Of a DNA stretch of 64,000 nucleotides, positions 19,655 through 30,183 are shown in pieces. A program made the position numbers and the translations under genes. Numbering within the stretch: the first letter of the stretch is position 1; each line of letters starts with the position of its first letter. Source of the stretch: Phycisphaerae bacterium. Its GTDB lineage: Bacteria > Planctomycetota > Phycisphaerae > Tepidisphaerales > Tepidisphaeraceae. Under the pieces are notes generated by a model. The model saw only the letters and a list, made by a program, of their open reading frames with translations, searched no databases and was not told the DNA's origin. The stretch covers positions 1-64,000 of the forward strand of contig JAUJNJ010000010.1 in the NCBI GenBank assembly GCA_030448225.1, in the 5' to 3' direction.

Positions 19655-22600
19655 CTAGGACGACGCGTCCTCCAGCAGTGACGTCGCCCGCCGCCGTACG
19701 GATTCGTCCGCGTGCGACCGCAGCGCCTTGCGTCGGTCCTCGCCCAAGACGGCTGGCTCGACGTGCTGCTTCTCGATCGCGTCGAGCAACGCATTCGTGC
19801 GGCCGACGTCGCGCAGGAGCGCGTCGAGGGCGAGCCCGCGGTTGTGCTCCGTCAGGCCGGGGAGTGCCGCGATCAGGGCGGCAGTCGCCTCGGGCGCGTT
19901 GACGTCCGCAAGGCCACTAACCCCGCCCATCTGCAGGTCCGCGTGCGACTCCTTCGCGAGGTACTTCGCCAACTGCATCCCGCGCTTCCCCCACGGCTCG
20001 ACCCCAAGCATGCGGAGCGCGTCGTAGCGCGTGCCCGTCGGCACCTTCGCGTCCTCCGCCATCGCTGACGCGAGGTCGAGCGCGTGCCGCCATCGCTTCG
20101 CGAGCGGCTCGTCGTTTCCGATGATCTCGGCGATCCGCTCGGCCGGCCACGCGTTCTGTTGGCTGATGCCGTTGATGATCCCCCCGCCGATGACGACCGC
20201 CTGCCAGTCCCGCAGGGCTTGCCCGGTTGCGGCAGGAGGCGGCGGAGAACGGCTTTCGTCTCGGCCGCGTCATCCCGCTTGCCGCAGGCGATCGCGACGC
20301 GCCAGATCCACGGGATGCGCTCGTACTCGGGCGGGCCCGGCGGGAGGTCGCGTGCCATTTCCGCGATAAACTCTGCCGCGGCGCGGATTCTCGTCGATGA
20401 TCGCCTGGCGGCTCCGCCTCCGGCCGGGCGGCGTCGAGGATCAGCCGGGCGAGCGACGGCGCATCCTTCGGTCGTTCCGCCGACTTGCTGCCGGCCGCGG
20501 CGGGCGTCGCCCACTCCGGCTGCTTTCCCGGTGGAGTCAGGGCCACGCGCGGAGAGGTCCATCAGCGCGCCGCGGACGGGGCCGGCGGGCCGCACCACGA
20601 TTCGGTGTTCCCCCGCGTCGAGTCGCATCCGGCCGACGGCGACGCGGCGGTACCGGCTCCAATCGGGCCCGGTCGCGGCCACGGTCCCCGTGAGCGAACG
20701 CCCGCGGGACTCGATCACGAACCCGTTGCCGGCCGACGCCGCCTCGCAGGCGTAGTCGAGGTGGACGGTGTAGGCCCGCCTCGCGGACGCGCACGCTCCA
20801 CGCCACCTGATCGTCGGGCGCCGTGCCAGAAGCCGACGTTCGCAAACGCGGTCTCGAACGTGATGCGGTCGCCGCGGATCTCCGCCGCGTCCGCCCGCAG
20901 CATGAGCGAGCCGTCGAGAATCCGGGTCGACCGGTCGCGGCGTATTGCCGGCGACCTCCTTCGGCTTGCGCGCCGGAGCGGATGAACGCGACGAGGTCCG
21001 CCATCTGCTGCGGGCCGAGCGAGGCCTCGAACCCCTCGGGCATCATCGAGACGGCGGTCGCGCGCGCGGATGCAGGCGACGTCGGCCCGCGGCACCGTCT
21101 CGGTGGCCCCGCCGCCGCCCGTGGCCAGGACGAGGTCGGCGGCCGTCTCCGACGCGATCACGCCGGCGAGCGTGCGGCCGCCGCTTCGTTTCCACGACGT
21201 AGTTGACGAAACGCGGCTCCACGACGGCACCGGGGTCGAGAATGTTCTTCACGAAGTAATCGACGTCGCGCGTCCGCAACGGCGACAGGTCGGGGCCGAC
21301 GGCGTGGCCGGGCGCCGTCGAGCCGCGTGGCAGGTCGCGCAGCGCAGCGAAGAGCGCCGGCGTCGGGTTTTCCCGAGAGGGCCCGGACCGATTCGTACCG
21401 CGCCAGCACGCTCCGCGCGGTCTTCCCCGCCGCGCGTAAGACCTGTTCGGCCAGCGCGCGGACGGCGGCGTTCGGGCTCGCGACGAGGCCGCTGGCAATC
21501 CGCGAGGGACAGTTCGCTCGGTTGCACGCGGCGATCCCTGACCGCCGTCAGCAGCGCGGTCGCCCACTCGTCCCGCGCCCAGCAGCAGCGCCGCCACGTC
21601 CGCGCGCGCGCCGGTGACGTCTGTTGCCGCGGCCGCGAGAAGGCGGGTCGCCACGGGCCGCCTGCTGCCGCCGCAGCGCCTCAACGGCGGCGGCGCGGAC
21701 GGGCTCTTCAGCGACGCCCGTCACGAGGTCGCAGAGCAGGTCCAACTCGTCCGGCGAAGCATCGCCGCGGCCGAGCACGCGAAGGGCGGCGACGCGCGCA
21801 AACCTGCGGCGCGCCTCCGCGTCCGCCGCGAGGCGCGCGCCTCGGCCAGCGCGCGCCACCTGGGGCCGCACGTCGTGCACCGCGACATTCCGCTCGACGT
21901 ATCCCACGAGCGACAGTTGCTTGCAGCCAGCGCGTCGCCCACCGCCGCCAGCGCGCCGAGAAGTGGGCGGGGCCGGCGACGGTTGGCGGCGGCAGCACGG
22001 CGCGGAGCCGGCGGCCAGCAGGCCCTCGTCGTCCGACGCCGCCGCCGTGGCCACGAGCGGCACCACCCACGCGTCCCGCCCGGCCGCGTCGGGCGGCGTG
22101 GCGGTGACGGCCGCGAGCACGGCCGCGCCGTGCCGGCCGCCCGCGCTCCAGAACGGCGGTTCGCATCTCCGCGTCGCCGAGCGCGGCGGTGGCGAGACGC
22201 GCCCGCGCGGCGCGGCCCGCGGGTCGGCCCATTCGCCGAGCGTGTACGCGAGTTGGCGGCGGACGAGCGGCGACTCATCGTCCGCCCGCCCGAGCAGCGC
22301 CTCGACGAGCAACGCCGGCGCGCCGCCGCCGCGGAGCATCGGCTCGCACAGGCGCAACGCGTGCGCGCGTGCGGATCGGCGTCCGTTATCGCGTTCGTTA
22401 GAAGATTCGGCGTCACCGCCCCCACCGCGTCGACGGCCGCCAACGCCTGGAGTGCGCACCTGCGGCGAGTGGCGCGTCGCGAGTCGGGCCAAAGCCGGTG
22501 CGGCCGCGGCACCGTCTGTGCGTCATCAGTTCCACGTGAACGCGATCGCGCTCCGTGCCGTTCGGCGAGTCGATGCGGGCGGCGAGGTCCGCCGTCGCCA

Positions 22601-25188
22601 GCCGCGTCAGGTCGACCACGTCGCGCAGCGGCTTGCCCTTCGGCTTCAGCCGGTAGATGCGCCCCTTGTCGGCCCCCGCGCGGGCGTCGATCTGCGCCAG
22701 CCGCTCGGCGGGGATCCACCGTGGGTGCTCGATGAGGAAGCGGTACATGTCCACGACGTGGAGCGCGTCCGGCCCCGTGCGCACCTGCACGGGTCGGAAC
22801 CAGTTGTCGGTCGAGGCGAGGAACTCCGACTCCCGCTCGCCGCCGGTGCGGCTCCGCGTGAGCGCGCCGTCGTCGCCGCCCTTTATGATCATCCGGTGCA
22901 CGAGGTTGTGCACCGGTTCGGCGACGAACGCGTTGCCGGCGAACGCGTCGCCGAGCAGCACGTCGCGATAGATGCCAAGGCCGGCCGCGGACGTGACGCG
23001 GTTGGCGCTGCCCGGCTCGTTGTACCGCTCGAGCGTGCGGCTCACCGGGTAGATCCGCCCCGCGTCGTAATCCGCCGGCGGCACGATCGACGGGGGCGGC
23101 AGCGCGACGTGGGGGTTGCGCTGGAGGTACCGCAACTCGTGCGGGTAGTGGAACAGCGTCTGGCTGTTGTTGCACCCGAACCAGCGCCCCAGTCGTCGCG
23201 CACGCCCCTGCTGCGTCAGGCCCGTCACGGGTTCGACCGGCCCGCCCGCCGGGCGGAATCGGAAGTCGTGGTTGCGGATGTCGACCGCGGCGCGCCCGCC
23301 GCCGCCGCCCATGATCGCGCGCCGAGCAGGCCGTTGGCGCCGTAGACCCAGTTGTCGAGGCCGAGCGAGAGGCTGTTGACGCGTGCCTGGTAGTTCGTCG
23401 TCTCGAAGCCGGTGAAGCTTGCTTTCGATCTTGTCGGCCCGGCCGTCGCCGTCGGTGTCCTCGGCGTAGAGGATGTCGGGGCGGCGCAGACGAGCGCGCT
23501 CTGCCCCACCGCGGTGACGCCGGTCGGGAACGGGATCTTGTCGAGGAAGATCGACGCCGCGTCGTAGCGGCCGTCGCCGTTCGTGTCGCGCAGAATTTTC
23601 ACGCGTAGCCGCCGCCCCGTCGTCGTCGGCGCCGGCGGGGTAGTCGAACATCTCGCAGACCCACAGCCGGCCGTCGGCCGCCCCAGTCGATCGCCACCGG
23701 CGACGTGACCAGCGGCTCGGCCGCCACGAGTTCGACGTCCAGGTCCGGCCGCGTGCGGATGCTCCGGCGGCTCTGTTCCGGCGTGAGCGGCGGCACGCCC
23801 TCGGTCCCCTTCGGGGCGAGGAACGAGTCGGGCAACTGCCGGTGCACCTCGTCGACGATCTTCTGCTCCAGCCCGGGCGCCAGCTTCGTCGGACGGTTGT
23901 AGTAGACCATCGCCCCCTCGCCCTCGTAGCCGCCCTCCTTCAGCACGCGCTCCGACGGGATGTAGCACGGCTCGTCGTTCGCGTAGGCGGTGGTCCAGAG
24001 CCGTGTGCGGTCGAACTCGCGCTTGAGGCGAAGCGAGTAATCGACGACGACCTCGCCCGGCAGGAAGACCATCGCCAGTTGATCGCCGAACGTCCACGTC
24101 TGGATCGGGTACGGCAGGTCCGTCTGGAGCTTCTCGCCTCGGTCGAGCCGTTCGAGCTGCACACGGGCGTGGTAGCCGGTGGCGTCGTTGCGCTTGGCGG
24201 TCTCCTGGAACTGCTCGCGCGTCGGGTGCGTGTCGAACGGGAGCGTGATGCGGTTCAGCTTTGTCGAGATAGGACCGGCGAGCGGCTTCAGCCCGCCGCC
24301 CAGCAGGCGCGCGACCTCGGCGGCGATCTGCCCGCCCTGCCGCTCGGCGACGTCGACGCGGTCGCCGACGGGATCGGAGTCGGGGTTGGAGTCGGCGCCG
24401 CAGCCGATCGACGTCATCATCGTCACGCCCGGATGCTGCTTTTCGAAGATCTCGCGGGCGTAGCCGGCCCAGTCGCCGCTGATCTTATTGTGCGAGAGCG
24501 TCACGCAGTGGCAGGCGTAATTCGTGTAGACGGCCCGCAGCTTGCCGCCGGGCCCGCGCACCGCGAGCACGGGCAGATCGTGGTCGACCGGGCCGCCCTT
24601 CGTCCGGCGGTTCTTGGCGAAGTCCACGGCGCCGGTGCCGAACTCAAGGTCCGCCGGCTCGCGCTTCTCCAGTGCGGCGAGGGCCACCTTCTCCAGGTGA
24701 TCGGTGAGCTCGCGCGTGTAGCGGTCGATGCGCCCCTGGTGCTCGGGCGGGATCGGGCCGCCGAAGATCGTCGGGCAGACGCCGGTGAGCATCGGCGCGG
24801 TGTGGGTGTGCGTGGCGGTGACGGCCAGGCGGGCCGGGTCGAGCTTCCCCGCTTTTTGCAGGCGGGCGGCGACCTCGCGCGTCATGTAGTCCGGAATGCC
24901 AAGGTTGTCGACCGTGAGCAGGACGGCCGGCGCGTCGGTGCCGTTCGTAGCGCCGCCGCCGCCGCTGATGGCGATCGCCTTCGCCCAGATCTTCTGCGTG
25001 ACGCCCTCGCACTCGTTGCGGCGGAAGCCGAACCCGCTGAGGCGGACGGGGTAGTCGGGCGTGATGTCCACCTCCGCGACGCCCACGCGGTAGAGCAGTT
25101 CGTCGGCCGCACGGGCCGGCGCGGCGGCGGAGGCGAGGACAAGGAGGACGACGACGACGGCACGAAGCGCGAGGGCAGCAGGTCGCAT
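19655..25188 (-). CDS. Giant fusion: ceramidase-like domain + PVC dehydrogenase propeller + HEAT + cytochrome + sugar-binding + HEAT (multiply frameshifted)
   Basis: Starts at ATG 25188 with a signal peptide (VVVVLLVLASAAAPARA). Residues about 30-460 form a neutral/alkaline ceramidase-like domain (VGVAEVDITPDYP, ATHTHTAPMLTG, YACHCVTLSH, SGDWAGYAREIF, FLPGEVVVDYSL). The same uninterrupted frame runs on into the start of a PVC membrane-bound dehydrogenase domain (DLDVELVAAEPLVTSPVAID), so the fusion is real in this sequence. Further on, in shifting frames: propeller (YAEDTDGDGRADKI, LDNWVYGANGLLG, FGCNNSQTLFHYP, GADKGRIYRLKP), HEAT-like repeats, heme motif CATCH (21327-21341) with GHAVGPDLSPL, the MMPEGFEASLGPQQ end block, a DUF5010-like sugar-binding sandwich (GSLMLRADAAEI, NVGFWHG, GALMDLSA), and a final HEAT-like stretch ending LLEDASS. 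At least a dozen frame changes lie between 23690 and 20000; the first 1.5 kb is clean. Two genes split near 23.8 kb is the alternative. Confidence 0.8.
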
Positions 25189-25303
25189 GACCCGCCCATG
25201 CTACCGGGCGCGGCGAAATCGTAGAAGCGGCAAGGCGGGACGTCGGCGGGCCGGCCGTGCCGCAGGGATTTTCCCCGCCGCCGCCACGCAGCGTCCGCGA
25301 CGG

Positions 25304-25477
25304 CTACTTCTTCAGGATCACGTAGAGCGCGTGGATGATGCCGGGGATAAACCCCAGCAGCGTGAGGACGATGTTGAGCAGGAAGTGCATTCCCAGGCCG
25401 ACCTCCAGAAACACGCCGAGCGGCGGCAGGAGGATCGCGGCGATGATTTTGAGCGGATCGGTTGCAGTGACGGGCAT
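25304..25477 (-). CDS. yqaE: Pmp3/YqaE (UPF0057) small membrane proteolipid
   Basis: 57-residue protein starting MPVTATDPLKIIAAILLPPL and ending HALYVILKK. It has the whole family pattern: two hydrophobic segments, LLPPLGVF in the first, and LNIVLTLLGFIPGIIHALY in the second. Members are small inner-membrane proteolipids linked in yeast, plants and bacteria to membrane potential and salt or cold stress; the biochemical role is not settled. The start is the only ATG giving this pattern; no clear Shine-Dalgarno. It lies just upstream of the giant ceramidase-like fusion gene on the same strand, 115 bases away, but a functional link is not evident. Confidence 0.9.
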   Translation of the reverse strand: MPVTATDPLKIIAAILLPPLGVFLEVGLGMHFLLNIVLTLLGFIPGIIHALYVILKK

Positions 25478-25673
25478 GCGCACAAACTACAACGCGCGGC
25501 CGCTGTCGTGGAACGGGTAATCAAAGCGACGCCCGGTCGTCTCCACTTATCGTGGGACGCTATTTCGGTGGTATCCCCGCGTTGAGGACACTCCGTGCTG
25601 CCTCGCCGCTGGGCGCAGGAGAGCGGGACCGCACACCCGTTCGCGACGGCGGCGGCCGTGCCGGGGCGCTCGC

Positions 25674-26510
25674 TCATTGCCCGCGATCATCGGCGGGTGC
25701 CGCCGGCGGCGCGGCCGGCTCACCGGGTGCGGCGGCCGGTCGGGCCGATTCGTTCTTCACGATCTCGCGCAGCAGCGGCAGCACGTTCCTCGCGATCACC
25801 TCGTGGCCCTCGGCCGTCGGGTGGATGCCGTCGGGCTGGTTGAGGCGCGGGTCGCCGCCGACGCCTTCGAGCACGAACGGCACGAGCGGCACCTTCAGTT
25901 CCGCGGCGAGGCGCGGGTAGATTTCGCGGAACTTCGTCGTGTATTCCGGGCCGTAGTTCGGCGGGATGAGCATCCCCAGCAGCAGCACCGACGCGCCGCC
26001 CGCGCGGCCCTTGCGAACGATCGCGCGCAAGTTCTCCTCCGACGCGCTCGGCTCGAGCCCGCGCAGCCCGTCGTTGCCGCCGAGGCCGACGACGAGGACG
26101 TCCGGCTTCTGCCGGAGGAGCCAGTCGAGCCGCCGCAGTCCCCCCGCCGTGGTGTCGCCGCTGACGCCGGCGTTCACGACGGTCACCGGCAGGTTCTGTT
26201 CCCGCAACTGATCGGACAGCAGCGCCGGGAACGCCTGGTCCGCCTCGAGCCCGAGTCCCGCCGTCAGACTGTCGCCGAGGAAGACGACGCGCGGCGGCCC
26301 GGCGGCCCGCTCGCCCCGGTTCGCCGCGCCGGCCTTCGATCCCCCGCCAGCCGGCGCCACGGCCGCCGCTGATCCTCCGGCCGATGCCTGCGGCGGCGAC
26401 GCATTGCTCCCCGCGGCCGTGGGGGCGTTGTCGTCGGGGGCGTCGCACCCGATCGCCAGCGCCAGCAGCACCGCCAGCAGCGCGTTACAAACGTTTCTCG
26501 CTTTCATCAT
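25674..26510 (-). CDS. tesA: TesA-like GDSL/SGNH esterase, lipoprotein
   Basis: 278-residue serine esterase of the arylesterase/lysophospholipase L1/thioesterase I family. All SGNH blocks are visible: [14 protein letters not shown] (nucleophile Ser), [22 protein letters not shown] (Gly and Asn) and [11 protein letters not shown] (Asp-His). The N-terminus is a lipoprotein-like signal, LLALAIGC, followed by an Ala/Gly/Pro-rich linker, so the enzyme is likely membrane-tethered outside the cytoplasm; E. coli TesA is soluble and periplasmic. ATG 26510 is chosen because it begins the signal; a further Met follows directly. The C-terminus has a Pro/Ala tail. It is transcribed divergently from a YbbA-like ATPase and YbbP-like permease, as in E. 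coli. Confidence 0.93.
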   Translation of the reverse strand: MMKARNVCNALLAVLLALAIGCDAPDDNAPTAAGSNASPPQASAGGSAAAVAPAGGGSKAGAANRGERAAGPPRVVFLGDSLTAGLGLEADQAFPALLSDQLREQNLPVTVVNAGVSGDTTAGGLRRLDWLLRQKPDVLVVGLGGNDGLRGLEPSASEENLRAIVRKGRAGGASVLLLGMLIPPNYGPEYTTKFREIYPRLAAELKVPLVPFVLEGVGGDPRLNQPDGIHPTAEGHEVIARNVLPLLREIVKNESARPAAAPGEPAAPPAAPADDRGQ

Positions 26511-26635
26511 GGTGTCCCGGTGCTCCGGTTCGCCGACCGACGCTACAATCCGCGGCCCGCGCGTCACAACGGCCGCGACCGTCCCCCCGCCACAGCGCGT
26601 TCCCGCGCGGCGCGGGCTCCTGGAGGAACTGGCAC

Positions 26636-27460
26636 ATGGTAGCGCGCCCGGACGCCCGAATGAACGACGCTTCCCCGATCATCGAAACCCGCGGCCTCAC
26701 CCGGCAGTTCCGCTCGGGCCCCAAGACGATCACCGTGCTCGACGACGTCAGCCTGTCGATCGCGCGCGGCGAGTTCGTCGCGATCATGGGCCCGTCGGGG
26801 TGCGGCAAGTCGACGCTGCTGGCCCTGCTGGCGGGCCTCGACCGCCCGTCGGCCGGCGGGGTGAGCATCGACGGCGAGGCGATCGAGGCGATGAGCGAGG
26901 ACCGCCTCGCCCTGCTCCGCCGCCGCAAGGTCGGGTTCGTCTTCCAGTCGTTCCACCTCCTCGCCAACTTCACCGCGACCGAGAACGTGATGCTGCCGGT
27001 GGAACTGCTCGGCGGGCCGTCGCCCCGCGTGCGGGCCGCGGAACTGCTGGAGCGCGTGGGCCTCGCCGGCCGGGGGCATCATTACCCGTCGCAGCTTTCA
27101 GGTGGCGAGCAGCAGCGCGTGGCGCTCGCGCGTTCGTTCGCGCCCGACCCGGCCGTGCTGCTGGCGGACGAGCCGACCGGCAACCTCGACAAGCGCCAAC
27201 GGCCAGGTCGTGCTCGACATGATGCTCGGCCTCCGCCGCGACCACGGCACGACGCTCGTGCTCGTGACGCACGACCCCGCGCTGGCGGACCTGGCCGACC
27301 GCGTGATCCGCCTCCGCGACGGCCGCCTCGTCGACCCCGCCGCCGCGATCGCCCGAGCCGCCGCGGTATCGGGGCGACGGGGCAAACGGCGGGGCCGGGA
27401 GCCGAGCCACTCGTCGCGACCACGGGTGCGACGAACGGCGACGCGGGGGGCGCGCGATGA
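26636..27460 (+). CDS. ybbA: YbbA-like ABC transporter ATP-binding protein (two compensating frame changes)
   Basis: ATPase subunit of a type VII (MacB/LolCDE-like) ABC system. ATG 26636 follows GGAGG. Walker [10 protein letters not shown] (residues 52-60), Q-loop FVFQSFHLL, signature [13 protein letters not shown] (154-166), Walker B VLLADEP, then GNLDK, where one base too many (near 27193) throws the frame; the continuation [17 protein letters not shown] and [17 protein letters not shown] with the H-loop His is readable in the next frame. A second change between 27340 and 27400 would return to the original frame and end at TGA 27458-27460, overlapping the permease ATG as ATGA. That overlap supports the restored reading. 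Partner of the following permease and divergent from tesA. Confidence 0.88.
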   Translation: MVARPDARMNDASPIIETRGLTRQFRSGPKTITVLDDVSLSIARGEFVAIMGPSGCGKSTLLALLAGLDRPSAGGVSIDGEAIEAMSEDRLALLRRRKVGFVFQSFHLLANFTATENVMLPVELLGGPSPRVRAAELLERVGLAGRGHHYPSQLSGGEQQRVALARSFAPDPAVLLADEPTGNLDKRQRPGRARHDARPPPRPRHDARARDARPRAGGPGRPRDPPPRRPPRRPRRRDRPSRRGIGATGQTAGPGAEPLVATTGATNGDAGGAR

Positions 27461-30092
27461 AGATCGCCCATTACGCGCGCGGCTGGCGGTGCGCGAGTCG
27501 CGGCGGTCGCGCGGGCGGATGGGCGCTGTTCATGGCGTGCATCGCCGTCGGCGTGGCGGCGGTCGTCGTCGTCGCCGGACTGTCGGCGAGCGTCAACCAG
27601 GGGATCAGCGCCCGAGGGCCGCCGACTCATGGCGGCCGACGTGATCGTCGAGGGCGGCGGCCGCTCGCGCAGCTCGACGCGATCCTCGCCCGCCACGCCA
27701 CCGCCGCCGGCCGCGGGCCGCGACGATCGAGCGCGCCGACGTGCGCGAGTTCGTCAGCGTCGTCGTCGCGCCTACGTCGCACGCGAGCCAACTGGCCGAG
27801 CTGAAGGTCGTGGAAGGCGGCTACCCGTTCTACGGCACGCTCCGCCTCGACCCGCCCCGCCCGCTGGCGGAGCTGTTGTCCGCCGACGCCGTGGTCGCCG
27901 CGCCCGAATTGCTGTCGCGCCTCGGGCTGAAGATCGGCGACAGCTTGAAGGTCGGCGCGCGTTCCGGATCGCCGGCAGCGTGCTGGAGGAGCCGGACAAG
28001 CTCAGCATCTCGTTCACGCTCGGGCCGCGCCTGTTCCTATCGCCGGACGGGCTGTCGCGCCGCGCTGCTCGACCGCGCGCGCGCGTGCAGTACCGCGCGC
28101 GCTGCTGAAGCTCCCCGACGCCGCCACCGCCGCCGACGCCACGCGACTGAAGGAGCGGATCGAGGCGGACCTGCCGGATGTGGAGTTCTACAACGTCCGC
28201 CCGTTCAACGAGGCGCAGCCCGCGCTGCGGCGGAGCTTCGAGCGCATGGGCCGGTACCTCGGGCTCGTCGGCCTGCTGTCGCTGCTCGTCGGCGGCGTGG
28301 GCGTGGCGCAGGTGTCGCGGGCGTGGCTGGCGAGCCGGATGGACGACATCGCCATCCTCCGCTGCCTCGGCGCGCGGCCGAACGAGGTCGTCGTTCTCTA
28401 CTTCGCGCAGGTGGTGGTGCTGGCGCTGGTCGCCAGCGTCGTCGGCGCGCGCTCGGCACCGCGCTGCACTGGGGCGTGCCGAAGATGCTCGGCGGCTCCT
28501 GCCGGCGGAACTGATCCGCCCGTGGCAGCCGGACGCGATCGTGCGCGGCGTGCTGCTCGGGCTGGCGGTGGCGGTCGTGTTCACGCTGCCGCTGCTCGTG
28601 GGGCTGCGGCGGGTGCCGCCGGTGCGCGTGCTGCGGCGCGCGCGCCGAACCCGTGCGGCCGAGTTGGGCGGCGCGGGGCTCGGCGCGGCGTTCGTGCTCG
28701 GCGGCGTGTGGGCGGCGGCGACGGCGCAGGCGGAGTCGCTCCGCTACGGCACGATCTTCGCCGCCGGCCTCGTCGGCGTCGTGCTCCTGCTGGCCGCCGC
28801 CGCCGCGGGCGTCAGCCGGCTCGCCCGCCTGCTGCCGCGCGACGCGGGCGGCGTGCGCCTTCCGCCACGGGCTGGCGCACCTCGCCCGCCAGCGCGGCCA
28901 CCGTCGGCGCGATCGTGGCGATGGGCATGGGCGTCACGTTCGTCTTCGCCACGCGCGTCGTCGAGCCACCTCAGCGAGCAACTCCGGGCCGAACTGCCGG
29001 CCGACGCGCCGAGCACGTTCCTCGTCGACGTGCAACCCGACCAGTGGCCGCGCATCGAGGAGATGTTGAAGCCGCGAGGGGGCGATTGGCATCAACTCCC
29101 AGCCGATAGTCACCGCCCGCTTCGGCGCCGTCGAGGGCGTGCCGGTCTCGGAACTCCTCGAACGCCAGCGCCGCGACGACCGCCGCGACGCGGCTAACCG
29201 CGACCGCGCGGGCGGCGACGACAACCGAACCGGCGACGGCGACGGCGACGGCGACGGCGGCAGACCGCGGGAGCAGCCGCGGCCGAGCCGGCGCGGGCTG
29301 ACGCGCGAGCGCATCACCTACGGCGACGCCCTGCCGCGCGGCAACCGCGTGACGGCGGGGGCGTTCCCGTCGGGCACGCCGGGCGGCAACGGCGTCAGCA
29401 TCGAGGAGAACTGCGCGCGCCTCGGCGTGGGCGTCGGCTCGACGCTCACGCTCGACGTGCAGGGCGTGCCGGTCGACCTGCTCGTCACGAGCCTCCGCAC
29501 CGTCGACTGGCGCACGTTCGGCATCAACTTCTTCCTGTTCGCCGAGCCCGGCCCGCTCGACGACGCGCGCAGGCGCGTGGCCGTCGCCCGCATCGCCCCG
29601 GCCGACCTGCCGCGCGTGCAGGCGGCCATCGTCGGCGCGTTCCCGAACGTCACCGTGATCCACGTCCGCGACGTGATGGACAAGGTCCTGGCCGTGCTCA
29701 ACAACCTCGGCGTGGCCGTGCGGGCGCTGGGGCTATTCACGGTGATCGCGGGCGTGGTCGTGCTCGGCGGCACCGTCGCCGCGACGCAGGCGCGGCGGGC
29801 GCGCGAGGTGGCGCTGCTGAAGACGATCGGCATGACGCGCCGCGACGTCGCCGCCGTCTTCGCGATCGAGTACGCGCTGACCGGCGCCGTCGCCGCCCTC
29901 GTCGGCGTCGCCGCCGGCGGCATCCTCGCGTGGGCGGTCCTGACGCAGGTGATGGACCTGCCCTGGTCGCCGCAGTTCTTCGAGACGGCCGCGGCCGCGG
30001 CGATCACGGTCGCGCTCGCGGTGATCGCGGGTCTGGCCGCCAGCGCCCGCGCGCTCGCCACGCGGCCGGTCGAGGTGCTGCGGTCGGCGTAG
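27457..30092 (+). CDS. ybbP: YbbP-like ABC transporter permease (FtsX family), frameshifted
   Basis: Inner-membrane permease of the FtsX/MacB superfamily, large two-half YbbP type. It starts MKIAHYAR at an ATGA overlap with the ATPase. The first transmembrane helix (CIAVGVAAVVVVAGLSASV) is followed by a periplasmic domain (LSADAVVAAPELLSRLGLKIGDSLKVG), the first FtsX core (YLGLVGLLSLLVGGVGVAQV, DDIAILRCLGARPNEVVVLYF), a second periplasmic domain, and the second core (LGLFTVIAGVVVLGGTVAAT, AREVALLKTIGMTRRDVAAVFAIEY) ending LATRPVEVLRSA. Between 27457 and about 29110 the frame changes repeatedly; from 29110 on it is clean. An unusual Asp/Gly/Arg-rich insert containing four GGCGAC repeats lies in the second periplasmic domain. 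The substrate of YbbAP is not established; lipid or hydrophobic compound export is a guess from the tesA link. Confidence 0.82.
29232..29255 (+). repeat. Hexanucleotide repeat (GGCGAC)4 inside the permease
   Basis: Four perfect copies encode alternating Gly-Asp in an Asp/Arg-rich periplasmic insertion of the permease. Slippage in such a repeat changes length in multiples of two residues without breaking the frame. Confidence 0.85.
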
Positions 30093-30183
30093 TCCGCGGA
30101 TGCGCCCGGACCGGCCGTGGTGGTGGAAACGGCCCGGTGCGACGGCGGGATAAAGTCACCGGCGCGCGGCGCGAGTCGCGGCG

